DNA of 64,000 bases, taken from NCBI RefSeq assembly GCF_009709555.1, contig NZ_WJBG01000161.1:161381-225380 (forward strand), read 5' to 3'. Within the stretch, counting starts at the first letter, position 1. Each line of letters starts with the position of its first letter. This DNA comes from Streptomyces blattellae (GTDB lineage: Bacteria; Actinomycetota; Actinomycetes; Streptomycetales; Streptomycetaceae). The position numbers were made by a program, and so were the translations under genes. Shown here piece by piece: positions 25,831-33,773 of the stretch. The notes below the pieces were generated by a model, which was not told where the DNA came from, ran no database searches, and was given only the letters and a program-made list of their open reading frames with translations.

Positions 25831-26673
25831 TCACACGGCGGCGAAGGGTGAGGGGGGCTTGGGGTGACCGGCCAGGCCACCGTCCGGTACCGCGAGCCCG
25901 CCGTCGACGACCAGGGCGTGCCCGGTCACGAACGACGAGGCCGGGGAGGCGAGGAAGAGCGCGGCGCCGACCACCTCGTCGGCGGTGGCCCAACGGCCCA
26001 GCGGGACATGGCTGGTGAGCCAGTCCGAAAGAGGCCCGGTCTCGCTGGCGAAGGCCGTCATGTCCGTACGGGTCCAGCCGGGGCACAGGGCGTTGACCCG
26101 GATTCCCTGGCGGGCCCAGCCGACGGCGAGGCTGCGGGTGAGGGAGAGCTGGGCGGCCTTGGTGGCGGCGTATGCCTCCATCATGGGGGTGCCGACGAGT
26201 CCGGCGACGGAGGACATCAGGACCAGGCTGGCGCGCTCCGACTCGGCCAGGTGCGGGTGGGCGGCCCGGCACAGTGCGGCCGTGGCGTTGAGGTTGACGG
26301 CGATGACCGCGTCCCAGTGCCGCTGGTCGGCGTGTTGCAGCGGTGCCAGCAGTGGGGTGCCGTCCGCCGCCGTGGGCAGGGTGCCCGCGTTGTGCACGAT
26401 GACGTCGAGGCCGCCCAGCGCGGAGGCGGCCCGGCCGACCAGGCCGGCGGCGGTACCCGGCGCGGCGAGGTCTCCGTCGAGGGCCACGGCCTTGCGGCCC
26501 CGGTCGTCCACCGCCCGTACGGTGCTGTCGAGCGCGGGCAGGGTGCGTGCGGTGACGGCCAGGTCGCAGCCCGCGTCGGCGAGGCCCTCGGCGACGGCCT
26601 TGCCGATGCCCCGGGAGGCACCGGTCACCAGCGCGCGGGCGCCGTCCAGGCGGAACAGGTCAACAGCGTTCAT
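25831..26673 (-). CDS. Short-chain dehydrogenase/reductase (FabG-like ketoreductase)
   Basis: 280 aa, ATG 26673 overlapping the previous stop as ATGA. Classical SDR: cofactor motif ALVTGASRGIGKAVAE (TGxxxGxG), DLAA acidic turn, VIVHNAG (NAG), catalytic Ser in VLMSSVAGLVG, and Tyr/Lys in YAATKAA. C-terminal PDGGLAGHPKPPSPF extends ~15 residues beyond the usual end. In this cassette it most likely reduces the beta-ketoacyl-ACP to the hydroxyacyl form with NADPH. Confidence 0.9.
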   Translation of the reverse strand: MNAVDLFRLDGARALVTGASRGIGKAVAEGLADAGCDLAVTARTLPALDSTVRAVDDRGRKAVALDGDLAAPGTAAGLVGRAASALGGLDVIVHNAGTLPTAADGTPLLAPLQHADQRHWDAVIAVNLNATAALCRAAHPHLAESERASLVLMSSVAGLVGTPMMEAYAATKAAQLSLTRSLAVGWARQGIRVNALCPGWTRTDMTAFASETGPLSDWLTSHVPLGRWATADEVVGAALFLASPASSFVTGHALVVDGGLAVPDGGLAGHPKPPSPFAAV

Positions 26674-27740
26674 CGAAGGGCCCTTTCGGACGGCGACTCG
26701 GAGACGGGAAACGGAGAGGCGGCGGACACAGAGGTGATCGCGCGGGCTCCGCTCCAGGTGAGCAGTGCGCTGCCCCAGGTCATGCCGGCGCCGAACACGG
26801 CGATCAGGACGCGGTCGCGGGGCCGCAGGCCGTTCCGCTCGGCTGCGGCTGCGAGGGCGTACGGAGTGCTGGCGGCGCCGATGTTGCCGACCTCGTCACC
26901 GACGACGACCAGTCGGCCGGCGGGGATGCCGAGTTCGGCGCCGAGGCGCCTCAGCAGTACGGGGTTGGGCTGGTGGGCGACGACGCACGCGACATCCCGG
27001 ACGTCCAGTCCGCCGCGGTCGAGGCTGTCGGTGATCAGCTCCGGGAAGACGTCGGTGATGAAACGGCCGATGACCCGGCCGTCCATATGGATGCAGTGGC
27101 TTCGGTCGGTGAGCGTCTCCGCGCTCGCCGGGAGGCGGCTGCCGCCGGCCGGGATCAGTACGCGGTCGGCGAGTGCCCCGTCGGAGCCGAGAGCGAAGTG
27201 CGTGAATCCCTCGGAGTCGTCCACCGGCCCCAGCACGGTCGCGGCCGCTCCGTCGGCGAACAGCACCGCCGTGCCCCGGTCCGCCGGATCGGTGAACTTG
27301 GAGTACGCCTCGACGCCCACCACCACCGCGTACCGGATTTCCGGGCTGCCGCGCAGCCAGTCGTGCGCGACCTTGGCCGCGAACAGCCAGCCCGAGCAGG
27401 CCGCGCTGACGTCGAGGGCGACGGCGCCCGTAGCGCCGGTCAGCGCCTGGATCCGGCATGCGGTCGAGGGCCCGAGTTCGTCGGGAGTGGAGGTGGCGCA
27501 GACCAGCAGGCCGATGTCGGTGACGTCGATGTCCGCGGCCTCGGCGGCCGACCGGACCGCGTGCGCGGCCAGGTCCGAGGCCGCCTCGTCGGGACCCGCC
27601 ACGTGGCGTTTGAGAACACCGGTGCGTTCACTGATCCACTCGGCGGTCACTCCGGCCTCGCGTGCGACCTCGGCGTTGGTGCGGACGGTGGGCGGCAGGT
27701 GGGTCCCCATGCCCAGGACTCCGATGCGGCGGCCGGTCAT
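26670..27740 (-). CDS. Beta-ketoacyl-ACP synthase III-type, first copy
   Basis: 356 aa from ATG 27740, which overlaps the upstream flavoprotein stop (ATGA). The longer open frame upstream is shadow. Triad: Cys in LDVSAACSGWLFAAK, His in VVAHQPNPVLL, Asn in VGNIGAASTPYAL. RTGVLKRHVAGPDE matches the KSIII N-terminal loop. FGAGMTWGSALLTW is the usual C-terminal strand, followed by ~30 extra residues. Condenses a CoA-bound starter with malonyl-ACP. It is translationally coupled to both neighbours. Confidence 0.92.
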   Translation of the reverse strand: MTGRRIGVLGMGTHLPPTVRTNAEVAREAGVTAEWISERTGVLKRHVAGPDEAASDLAAHAVRSAAEAADIDVTDIGLLVCATSTPDELGPSTACRIQALTGATGAVALDVSAACSGWLFAAKVAHDWLRGSPEIRYAVVVGVEAYSKFTDPADRGTAVLFADGAAATVLGPVDDSEGFTHFALGSDGALADRVLIPAGGSRLPASAETLTDRSHCIHMDGRVIGRFITDVFPELITDSLDRGGLDVRDVACVVAHQPNPVLLRRLGAELGIPAGRLVVVGDEVGNIGAASTPYALAAAAERNGLRPRDRVLIAVFGAGMTWGSALLTWSGARAITSVSAASPFPVSESPSERALR

Positions 27741-29590
27741 GCCGTTTCCCTTCGGGTCCAGGTCAGCGTGGCATCCAGGGCGGTGTTGTAGTCCGTCGCG
27801 GCCAGGGGCGCCGCCGCGATGTCGCCGGGGTGGGCGAAGACTTCCGTCAGCAGCGGCAGGTGCGGCAGGACCGCGTCGCACAGCCGGTCGGCGACGGCGG
27901 GCAGGGCTTCGACATCCTCGGGCCGGAGCGTTCCCACGGTGAGCAGAGGTCCGGACCAGCGGTGGGCGGCCGTGACGCCGTGCAGGGCGGCCAGCGGTTC
28001 GAGGATTTCGGCGAGGGCGGCATCGCGCGTCCCGTCGAGGGTGCGTGCCAGGTCTCCGGCCACGAGCCGGGTCGCATAGGTCTCGCCGAGCAGACCGGCC
28101 TCCTCCAGCAGCGGGTTCCACACGTCGAACGGCGACGCGGCGCCCGCGTCGCGCCGACGGGCCAGGCGACGGGTCAGCACCTCCTGGTGCCGGCGCAGGA
28201 CGGCGGGCCACCACCGGGGTGAGGTGACGGGCGGATCGGCGGCCGGGGGAGGCACCGCGGCGACGGGTCCCTGTTCGACCAGGGCGCGTCCGATGTCGTA
28301 GAGGATGAGCTGGCTGTCGCCGCCGGCCGCCTCGAAAGCGTGGTGGAAGCCGAGATAGGCGGCGAGCCGGTTCACGTCCAGGTGGCCGGAGAAGCCGCAG
28401 CGGCGCTGGCAGTCGGCGGTGACCCGGGCCGCCATGCGCACGGCGACGGCCTTGTACGCGGCCAGCGGCCGGCTGACGGCAGCCCAGGGCGTGAAGCCCA
28501 TCGCCGCACCGCCCTCGGACTCCGCAGGGGCTGAGAGCGACTCGGTCCACACCTCCCGAGCACCACGCGCCGCGCAGGTGAGGGCGAACGCGTCGGCCAG
28601 CCCACCCAGCACCACGCGCTGCTGGGCCCGGTACGCGAGCAGGGGCACGCCGGGGGCCAGCCGCCCCTGGGTCCGCCGCTGTCGCGCGTAGTTGACGGCC
28701 TGCGCGGCGGACTGCCGGGAGGTGGCCGCGGCGATCGCCGGCATGCTCGCCCACAGGCCCTGACCCACGCGCAGGGTGCGCTGCAGACGTACTTCGTGTG
28801 ATCCGGCGGGATCGTGGAACGTGCCGTCGCCGCCGATGCGGGCGCCGTCGGAGAGCCAGTGGACGTAGGGGACCCGGACGCGGTGAAACCGTACCTGGAC
28901 GTAGTCGAGGGGCAGGGCGCCCAGACGGAGCGGCGAAGACACCTCGATGCCGGGCCGCAGACCCTCGTCACCGGTGAGTGCGACCACGAAGGCGAAGACC
29001 CCGCGGTCGGCTCCCGAGGTGAACAGGCGGGCGAGAACGACCCCCGTCTGCGGGACGTCCAGTGTTCCCGCGCCGGCGAACTTGGCGGCGAGCGGATCGG
29101 GCGTGTGCAGGACGAACCCGCCGCCGGCCGGATCGAAGTCGGCCCGGGTACGCGTGGCGAGATGGCTGTTGGCCTGGCCCACCTCGGTGATCAGGTAGAC
29201 GCCCTTGGCCCGCCCGGACCTCAGCGCCGCCATCTCGGGGGCCAGTCGGCCGGGTTCATCGGAGAGACGGGCCAGGGAACCCAGGCAGAGCACGTAGTGG
29301 ACCAGGGCCGCCAGGCACAGCGGAGGGTCGGCGACCGCGGCCCAGGCGTGCGCGGCGGCCAGTCGGGCGGGGTCGGCGAACGGGTCGTGGCCCGGGGGCA
29401 GCACCTCACCCAACGCGCCCAGACGGCGCAGCAAGTGCCCGCCCCGGCTGGTGCCGGCCTCCGGGACGTCCGGCCGGGCGCCGTCGGCGAGCGCCTTGTG
29501 CAGCGCGGACGGGAAGGAGGGTTCGCAGGGGCCGTAGAGGAGCTGGTGTAACTCGTCGCGGGCGGCTGAGGACAGGGACGCGGGGAGCAT
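27737..29590 (-). CDS. Acyl-CoA oxidase/dehydrogenase-like flavoprotein
   Basis: 617 aa, ATG 29590. Size and pattern are those of the long acyl-CoA oxidase branch: KGVYLITEVGQANSHLATRT (FAD/substrate loop), LPLDYVQVRFHRVRVPYVHW, CQRRCGFSGHLDVNRLAAYL (counterpart of the CGGHGY region) and AGGDSQLILYDIGRALV. HxcO, the acyl-ACP oxidase of the CDA lipopeptide lipid cassette, has a similar neighbourhood (KSIII, KSII, ACP), so I infer introduction of a 2,3 double bond into an ACP- or CoA-bound chain. Codon 14 is TTA (29549-29551), so expression probably needs the bldA tRNA. Confidence 0.82.
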   Translation of the reverse strand: MLPASLSSAARDELHQLLYGPCEPSFPSALHKALADGARPDVPEAGTSRGGHLLRRLGALGEVLPPGHDPFADPARLAAAHAWAAVADPPLCLAALVHYVLCLGSLARLSDEPGRLAPEMAALRSGRAKGVYLITEVGQANSHLATRTRADFDPAGGGFVLHTPDPLAAKFAGAGTLDVPQTGVVLARLFTSGADRGVFAFVVALTGDEGLRPGIEVSSPLRLGALPLDYVQVRFHRVRVPYVHWLSDGARIGGDGTFHDPAGSHEVRLQRTLRVGQGLWASMPAIAAATSRQSAAQAVNYARQRRTQGRLAPGVPLLAYRAQQRVVLGGLADAFALTCAARGAREVWTESLSAPAESEGGAAMGFTPWAAVSRPLAAYKAVAVRMAARVTADCQRRCGFSGHLDVNRLAAYLGFHHAFEAAGGDSQLILYDIGRALVEQGPVAAVPPPAADPPVTSPRWWPAVLRRHQEVLTRRLARRRDAGAASPFDVWNPLLEEAGLLGETYATRLVAGDLARTLDGTRDAALAEILEPLAALHGVTAAHRWSGPLLTVGTLRPEDVEALPAVADRLCDAVLPHLPLLTEVFAHPGDIAAAPLAATDYNTALDATLTWTRRETA

Positions 29591-29620
29591 CAGGGATTCT
29601 CCAGGGCGTAAGTGGGGTCG

Positions 29621-30649
29621 TCACCAGGGGAAGTCGGGTACCGCGAGCGGAGCGTGCACGGGTGGTGGGTGCACGGGTGGTGGGTGCACGGGCGGTGCGT
29701 GCACGGGTGGTGCGGCGGTACCGGCGAGCACCTGGCGGGCGCTGCGTGCCAGGGCGTCGCCCGTGCCCGCCTCGAACAGGGCGTCCGGCCGCAGTTCAGC
29801 GACCTGACGCAGCACCGCGGGCACCACGGCCGGCCGGATGAGGCAGTCGGCCAGGCGTGCGGCCACATCGTCCTCGGGGCGGTAACAGCGCCCCGCGACG
29901 GCCGAATAGACCGGGCAGCGTGCGGCCGAACGGGCATACGTCCGCAGGGACTCGGCGAACGCCTTTGCCGCGGAGCCGAGTTGGGGGTGGTGCGAGGAGA
30001 ACGGCAGGCGCAGGCGTACCGCTGTCACACCGGTGTCCACTGCCGACTTCTCCACGCGGGCCAGTTCAGTCACGGGGCCGGAGACCACCACGGACCGGTC
30101 GTCATTGACGACGGCCACCACCGCGCCGCCCGCTCCCGACCCCTGAAGCAGACGGTGTGCCTCCTGCTCGGAACAGGACAGCAGGGTCAGGCCGCCGGGG
30201 CAGCAGGCCAGGACGAGCGCCAGGTCATGCGCCGCGCGTGCGCCGTCGCCGACGCTGAGCACCCCGGCGGCTGTCAGCGCCGCGATCTCACCGAAACTGA
30301 CCCCCACCACCGCCGTCGGTGGTCCGTACGACCGGCACAGAGCCCGGTGCACGGCGAGGGACGCGCCGAACAGAGCCAGCTGCGCGGTACCCGTGGGCTC
30401 GTGCGCCAGCTCCCGGCCACTGGGCGGCTGCGCCCCGAGCAGCCGGGGACGGAGCGCGGTCAACCCCCGCTCCGCCGCCACGTCGTCGATCCGCTCGAAG
30501 ACCTCCTCGACGGCCGATCGCACACCGCCGCCGGCGCGGACAGCACGGACGAGAGTGCTGACGGAGAAGTCTCCCTGACCGGGGAACAGATGGACGGTAC
30601 GCCGAGGGACCACCGGATGATCAGGTCCGCGTACCGGGCTGACGCGCAT
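29621..30649 (-). CDS. Malonyl-CoA:ACP acyltransferase-like protein
   Basis: 342 aa from ATG 30649 with GAAGGGATGAC upstream. The frame is open 78 codons further but crosses the promoter region. FabD-type motifs: VHLFPGQGD, nucleophile Ser in VVGVSFGEIAALTAAG (usual GHSLGE), NDDRSVVVSGPV, and LPFSSHHPQL with the catalytic His. ATG-proximal 20 residues look non-conserved. The C-terminus holds four PPVH repeats from a 15-bp array. First gene of the cassette; should load extender units onto the ACP. Confidence 0.85.
   Translation of the reverse strand: MRVSPVRGPDHPVVPRRTVHLFPGQGDFSVSTLVRAVRAGGGVRSAVEEVFERIDDVAAERGLTALRPRLLGAQPPSGRELAHEPTGTAQLALFGASLAVHRALCRSYGPPTAVVGVSFGEIAALTAAGVLSVGDGARAAHDLALVLACCPGGLTLLSCSEQEAHRLLQGSGAGGAVVAVVNDDRSVVVSGPVTELARVEKSAVDTGVTAVRLRLPFSSHHPQLGSAAKAFAESLRTYARSAARCPVYSAVAGRCYRPEDDVAARLADCLIRPAVVPAVLRQVAELRPDALFEAGTGDALARSARQVLAGTAAPPVHAPPVHPPPVHPPPVHAPLAVPDFPW
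29654..29713 (-). repeat. 15-bp tandem repeat, four copies, coding for PPVH-type units
   Basis: GTGCACGGGTGGTGG repeats four times (last two copies with one or two changes). On the minus strand it encodes Ala/Pro-Pro-Pro-Val-His units at the extreme C-terminus of the acyltransferase, outside the catalytic fold. Confidence 0.9.
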
Positions 30650-30864
30650 GTCATCCCTTCGTTCGCACGGTGCCGCAGCACAGGGGGCGCAAGGCGGCTG
30701 CGATGCGCCTCCGCTGCGCACTGGGCACGGGCGTGACGGCGTCGCACTCTGATCCTGCACGGGGGCAAGCGCTTTCGCTGCCGTGGTGAGGGGCGAACGC
30801 GTTGAACACATACGGACGTTGAACGTTCGTACTGCCGCGAGAACGAAGGGGACAGGGATGAACC
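30650..30864. promoter_or_regulatory. Divergent promoter region with two operator-like motifs
   Basis: 215 bp between the acyltransferase and the regulator gene. It contains GGCAAGCGCTTTC (30764-30776), with a central AAGCGCTT palindrome as in LacI-family operators, and TACGGACGT-tga-ACGTTCGTA (30811-30831), 9-bp arms with one mismatch. Either could control the cassette, the regulator or both. Confidence 0.5.
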
Positions 30865-32256
30865 GTGCGATCGCCTCGTACACCGAACCAGGCCCTGCGC
30901 GCCCTCCTGGCCGAGACCGGATGGAGCGGGGCTCAGCTGGCTCGCGCGGTCAACGCGCTCGGAGCCGTGCAGGGCACCGTGCTGCGCTACGACCGCTCCA
31001 GCGTGGCCCACTGGCTGGCCGGCAGCCGCCCCCACCACCCCGTTCCCTCCCTTGTCGCGGAAGTCCTCTCCCGGCGTCTCGGCAGACCCGTCCAGGTGCA
31101 CGACACCGGGCTGATCCGCCCCGGGCAGTGGGACTCGGGGGCGGGCGGGCCGCCCGTCGAAGGGAGCGCCGTGGAACGCCTCGACGACGTGCTGCGGGAC
31201 ATCGACCGGCGAGGTGTCGCACTCATGGGTGCCTACTCCCTGGCGGCGCTGGCCGTTCCGCACGGACCGCCTGCCGCCGGCCGGGCTCCGCTCTCCGCCT
31301 TCGACGCGTCGATGCCGCCCGGCATGGAGCAGGTGGCGTCCGCCCGGCAACTGCTCGCGCTCTTCTCCCGCGGTGACGCCGCCTTCGGGGCCGGAGCGGT
31401 GCGGGAGCCGCTGCGCCGGTACCTCTCCGCCACGCTGCTCCCCTGGCTGCGGAGCGACATGAGGCCGGCCGTCCGGCGCGAGCTGTTCACCGTCGCCGCC
31501 CAGCTCACCTACCTCTGCGCGTTCACCCACTTCGACATGAACCACCATGCCGCGGCGCAGCGCCTCTACCTCACCAGCGTGGAACTGGCCCGTGAGGCCG
31601 GCGACATGATCGGACACGCGCTCGCCCTGCGCGGGCTGAGCGTACAGGCCCACGCGCTCGGGCACTTCACCGAAGCCCTGGACCTCGCGGAGCACGCCGT
31701 ACGAACGGGCGCACGCCACGCTCCACCGCACCAACGCGCCTTTTTGCACGGCCAACTGGCCGTCGCTCAGGCCGGTCGCGGTGACCCGCATCCCATCCGC
31801 CAGCTCACGTTGGCCGAGCGCTGTCTGGAGAGGTCGTCGAGCCGCTCCTCTCCGGTCGGCGCCTTCCACCCCGGCTCGCTGGCACTCCAGCACGCGGCGG
31901 TGGCCAGGAGCCACGGCGACCATCGGGCGGCCGCCCGAGCGCTCGACGCGTCACTGCGGCACCGCCCCGCCGACGAACGCCGGTCCCGCGGCCTCAGCCT
32001 CGCGGAACTCGCCGAAACCCAACTGGCCATCGGCCACATGGAGCAGGCTTGCCGGACATGGCATGAATTCCTCGACGTCCATCCGGTCATCCACAGTGCC
32101 CGTGCCGACGACCGCCTGCGCATCCTGACGGCAAGGCTCCGCCCGTATGCCACGAATCCGGCCGCCGCGGCCCTCCTCAGACGGGCGGGCGCACTGCCGG
32201 GCGGACCGTCTGCCGCCGCCGTGAAGCGGGACGGCCCGGGAACTCGTGCCTCCTGA
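30865..32256 (+). CDS. NsdA-like regulator: N-terminal HTH-like segment plus TPR helices
   Basis: 463 aa from GTG 30865 with AGGGA seven bases upstream. The first ~80 residues (TPNQALRALLAETGWSGAQL ... DRSSVAHWLAGSRPHHPVP) look like an XRE-type helix-turn-helix. The remaining ~350 residues are helical and rich in TPR-like patterns (AAQRLYLTSVELAREAGD, HFTEALDLAEHAVRTG). The layout resembles the NsdA family of Streptomyces developmental/antibiotic regulators, usually negative. It is divergent from the acyl-chain cassette, so it is the natural candidate regulator for it. Identity by pattern only. Confidence 0.7.
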   Translation: MRSPRTPNQALRALLAETGWSGAQLARAVNALGAVQGTVLRYDRSSVAHWLAGSRPHHPVPSLVAEVLSRRLGRPVQVHDTGLIRPGQWDSGAGGPPVEGSAVERLDDVLRDIDRRGVALMGAYSLAALAVPHGPPAAGRAPLSAFDASMPPGMEQVASARQLLALFSRGDAAFGAGAVREPLRRYLSATLLPWLRSDMRPAVRRELFTVAAQLTYLCAFTHFDMNHHAAAQRLYLTSVELAREAGDMIGHALALRGLSVQAHALGHFTEALDLAEHAVRTGARHAPPHQRAFLHGQLAVAQAGRGDPHPIRQLTLAERCLERSSSRSSPVGAFHPGSLALQHAAVARSHGDHRAAARALDASLRHRPADERRSRGLSLAELAETQLAIGHMEQACRTWHEFLDVHPVIHSARADDRLRILTARLRPYATNPAAAALLRRAGALPGGPSAAAVKRDGPGTRAS

Positions 32257-32387
32257 GCGTGCGGCGCCCGCGCCCCGGCACCCATTGGCCTATCGGGGTG
32301 ACAACCGCGGCTTTCGTGCGGAGCGGGTCCGAATGCGGCTGTTGGATGGAATCGTCACCTTCCTCCGCTCGACCCATGTCAGGAACG

Positions 32388-33530
32388 ATGAACCGAAGCG
32401 TGCTCTTAGAGGTGTTCCACTCCACCACCCTGCAGGTCGCCCCGGGCACCCTCACGGTCGCCGCATCGTGGCGGCACCCGAGGCGCGGGTCCGTGGTCTG
32501 CCCCGCCCACCGCCTGGTCGGCGCACATCTCCGGCAGGCCGGAGTGACCACCGAATACCGTCCCTTGTACGACGAGGACGTACGCGACGGCCTCGCGGCG
32601 TCACCGACGACGGTCGTCGCCGTCTCCTACGAGAACCCCGGAGGCGGACACCGCGGTATCGCCCTCGCGGCCCGCAGCGAAGACACCGCCGCACTGCGGC
32701 TGGCACACCGGCAGATCGAGTCCTGGAAGGCGGTCCTGCGTACCCGCAGGGTGCTGCACGTGGCGCCGCGGACGGTGGAGAGGACCGGCGACGGCTCTCC
32801 GCCACCGGGCACCCCGGTCCCGCCGCAGGCGTCCGGCGACTCCGGTTCTCCGTGGCGGGCCTGCGGATGCCCCGCTCGCGTGAGGTGCCTGTCGGAAGAG
32901 AACGCGCAACGGGCGCTGCGCCGGTTCCTGGCGAGAGGGGACGAAATCGTCGTCGTAGGTGTACCGGCCGACGGTGCCGGAATGGGGACGACATGGCCCG
33001 CGGGGGCGCTCTGTCCATACGGAGGACGGGTGGCGACGCCGCAGCAGGCCGAGACCCTGGCCGTCGCGGACCCGGACCGCCTCGCGTTCGTCGTCGCCCC
33101 GGGAGCCGTCGTCTCGGAAGCGGCAGCAGTCCTCAAGGTGCTGCGCAGGCGTTTTCCGCGGCTGAGGGGCCAGCATCCCCGGGAATGGTGCTACACCATG
33201 GACGACCTGCACACGGCCGTCGGCTCGCTGCTGTCCCAGTCCGACCTGCTCCTCGTCGCCGGCCGGGGAGTCAGCCCCGCGGTGCGGGCCGCGGTCACGC
33301 ACGCGGCCCGGACCGGGGTGTGCGTCCGTGACATCACGGCACTGGATCGGCTCGGGCCCGACGACATCGACGCGGCGACGATCACCGTGCTCGACGCCGA
33401 GGACGACGGACGGCTGTACCGAGCGGTGACCCGGGCGCTGGACGGTCTGGGGCCGACCAGCCATGTCTGGAGGCACGTCGGTACCTCCACGGCGGCGTCG
33501 CACTCCACCCGCACCCTCACGACGCCGTGA
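32388..33530 (+). CDS. Degenerate IspH (LytB)-like protein
   Basis: 380 aa from ATG 32388 (AGGA five bases upstream; GTG 32259 and ATG 32376 are in frame). The C-terminal ~220 residues follow IspH (HMBPP reductase): VLRTRRVLHVAP, RRFLARGDEIVVVG, LAVADPDRLAFVV, LRRRFPRLRGQHPREWCYTMDD, SDLLLVAGRGVS. Two cysteine positions match IspH iron-sulfur ligands (CGCP and WCYT), but the first-Cys segment, the His/Glu of the IGH-G-HPE loop and the TQTTLS motif are replaced. It is probably not a standard reductase. N-terminal ~130 residues are an unassigned domain. Codon 7 is TTA (32406-32408). Confidence 0.65.
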   Translation: MNRSVLLEVFHSTTLQVAPGTLTVAASWRHPRRGSVVCPAHRLVGAHLRQAGVTTEYRPLYDEDVRDGLAASPTTVVAVSYENPGGGHRGIALAARSEDTAALRLAHRQIESWKAVLRTRRVLHVAPRTVERTGDGSPPPGTPVPPQASGDSGSPWRACGCPARVRCLSEENAQRALRRFLARGDEIVVVGVPADGAGMGTTWPAGALCPYGGRVATPQQAETLAVADPDRLAFVVAPGAVVSEAAAVLKVLRRRFPRLRGQHPREWCYTMDDLHTAVGSLLSQSDLLLVAGRGVSPAVRAAVTHAARTGVCVRDITALDRLGPDDIDAATITVLDAEDDGRLYRAVTRALDGLGPTSHVWRHVGTSTAASHSTRTLTTP

Positions 33531-33773
33531 CCGGGCCGCGCCGGCGCCGACGCCGGCGCGGCGGTGAATGAGCCCGAGGGCGTGGCCGCCGGCCAAGCTC
33601 CACGGTGCCAAGGGTGACGACGCCGCACGCCGAACGCGTGCGGCGCCAGCGCCTTTTCGGTGCCGGCACTTGCTCCGGCGGACCAGGCGGGGGCGGCGCG
33701 GCCCCGTCTGACGTCGGCCGCGCCTGACGTCGGCTTCCGTCTGACGTCGGCTTCCGTCTGACGCCCCGGCCGG
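33531..33773. other. Convergent intergenic region with 17-bp tandem repeats
   Basis: 243 bp between two convergent genes. CTGACGTCGGCTTCCGT is repeated at 33724-33740 and 33741-33757, with partial copies at 33708 and 33758. No gene or clear terminator hairpin is supported; GCCGGCGCCGAC-type self-complementary stretches near 33540 could form structure. Confidence 0.6.

Noticed and set aside
26670..28754. KSIII as a 694-aa fusion protein
   Set aside because: The N-terminal 338 residues of that frame are a shadow of the flavoprotein gene; a well-placed ATG at 27740 overlaps the upstream stop.
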